A stretch of DNA of 64,000 nt, taken from NCBI GenBank assembly GCA_034521575.1, contig JAXHMJ010000005.1, forward strand, positions 2,356,001-2,420,000. Direction: 5' to 3'. The notes below the pieces were generated by a model. That model was given only the letters and a program-made list of their open reading frames with translations, ran no database searches and had not been told where the DNA came from. The translations under genes and the position numbers were made by a program. The stretch is from a candidate division KSB1 bacterium (GTDB taxonomy: Bacteria > Zhuqueibacterota > Zhuqueibacteria > Residuimicrobiales > Krinioviventaceae). This document shows, piece after piece, positions 63,503-64,000 of this stretch; within the stretch, counting starts at the first letter, position 1, and each line of letters opens with the position of its first letter.

Positions 63503-64000
63503 ATGAAAAAATTTCAAACCAAACCATTGCTTTATTATGTTATTATTACTTATTGCATAACATGGCTATGTTGGATTACTGCCATTTTAATGGGTTATGA
63601 AGAAATATCATTTTTCAAATTGTTTTCCTGGGACTTTAATAATTCGAAACAAATGATACTTTTTTTTATTTTTAGAATAGGTGTTTACGGACCGTTATTA
63701 GCTTCAGTGTTGGTAACTTTTTGGAGATTTAAACGTGATGGATTGAAAAATCTTTGGAGGCGGATAATAAAATGGAACGTCCCTATAAAGTGGTATTTAT
63801 ATCTATTGCTTATTCCCATTGGTATAAATTTATTTGCTGTGTTGGCAGGCGTTTTAACGGGCTTGTCATTTGATGATTTTTTTCAAAGTGAAATTCCCTG
63901 GTCATTAATTTTGATATACTTTTCTTACCAAATAATTACCAGTGGAATGGAAGAACCCGGCTGGAGAGGGTTTGCACTTGGTCATTTACAAAATAAATAT
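63503..64000 (+). CDS. CPBP-family intramembrane metalloprotease, N-terminal part (runs off the window end)
   Basis: The frame is open to the last base and gives 166 residues. There are four hydrophobic segments (LLYYVIITYCITWLCWITAIL, MILFFIFRIGVYGPLLASVLV, WYLYLLLIPIGINLFAVLAGV, LILIYFSYQIITSGM) and the start of the CPBP (Abi/CAAX) active site, EEPGWRGFALGHLQ, with the paired Glu and the Arg. These proteases cut membrane proteins or process prenylated or peptide substrates and are often linked to self-immunity. GGGAG is 9 bases before the ATG. AT-rich, and it follows attC-like site B by 30 bases, as the second cassette gene. Confidence 0.8.
   Translation, partial: MKKFQTKPLLYYVIITYCITWLCWITAILMGYEEISFFKLFSWDFNNSKQMILFFIFRIGVYGPLLASVLVTFWRFKRDGLKNLWRRIIKWNVPIKWYLYLLLIPIGINLFAVLAGVLTGLSFDDFFQSEIPWSLILIYFSYQIITSGMEEPGWRGFALGHLQNKY

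Noticed and set aside
63394-63600. A 68-codon frame after the hydrolase
   Set aside because: It crosses the attC-like right arm and overlaps the CPBP gene in another frame, with no family motif.

Overview
The window looks like a chromosomal contig from an uncultured member of the FCB group (Calditrichota, candidate division KSB1 or Ignavibacteria-like). The main reason is five secreted proteins that end in the same type A sorting tail (an N(F/Y)PNP(F/A)NP motif, a bulge-rich beta domain and a final K(M/L)(V/I)VL-type strand), which marks cargo of the type IX secretion system (T9SS). A heptose-phosphate adenylyltransferase for LPS, an AsmA-like envelope protein and a CcmE also point to a Gram-negative cell. 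Most of the window is near 50% GC by eye. The last 2 kb is much richer in AT.

Layout. 1-1820: end of citE and complete citF (citrate lyase). 2606-7917 (minus strand): P1/DmpA peptidase, OLD-like ATPase without a Toprim domain, a three-gene unit (REC-cyclic-nucleotide-binding-fold regulator, ACT-like protein, cytosolic parvulin) and the NADH sensor Rex. 8057-11805: secreted M64 peptidase, an internally deleted serine dehydratase, a YghZ-like aldo/keto reductase and a HAD phosphatase. 12141-20324: a giant surface protein with about 15 bacterial Ig-like repeats. 20487-25838: a membrane/envelope set (TIGR03546/TIGR03545 pair, CXXXY-type CcmE on the other strand, glycosyltransferase, alanine racemase). 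25856-31494 (minus): the housekeeping run tilS-hpt-ftsH-folP-cdaA. 31622-35103: rfaE2-dnaG-second alr. 35202-36673: kdgF-kdgK, the end of uronate catabolism. 36814-49101: a Tat-exported ferredoxin-type aldo/keto reductase with a DUF6599-like partner, then three large T9SS cargo proteins with a BrnT-like toxin-antitoxin pair between them. 49402-56775: typA, a PIN toxin-antitoxin pair, pepD, uvrA. 57290-61456: a T9SS zinc-protease-like protein and a PhoD-like phosphoesterase. 61501-64000: decayed gene pieces, then AT-rich genes separated by long imperfect inverted repeats that resemble integron attC sites.

How it fits together. The picture is of a heterotroph that lives on polymers. It exports peptidases and multidomain adhesive or binding proteins through T9SS, takes up uronate sugars and runs ordinary housekeeping operons. 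Three conserved genes (ftsH, the second alr, the papain-like peptidase) each carry a one-base frameshift. A fourth, serine dehydratase, has lost two internal blocks in frame. These are either sequencing/assembly errors in a draft genome or real decay, and the sequence alone cannot decide. The strongest candidate for an unusual element is the integrase-less cassette structure at the right end. Next are the REC/ACT-like/parvulin operon, the orphan CXXXY CcmE and the TIGR03545/TIGR03546 unit. I found no rRNA, tRNA, CRISPR array or insertion sequence.
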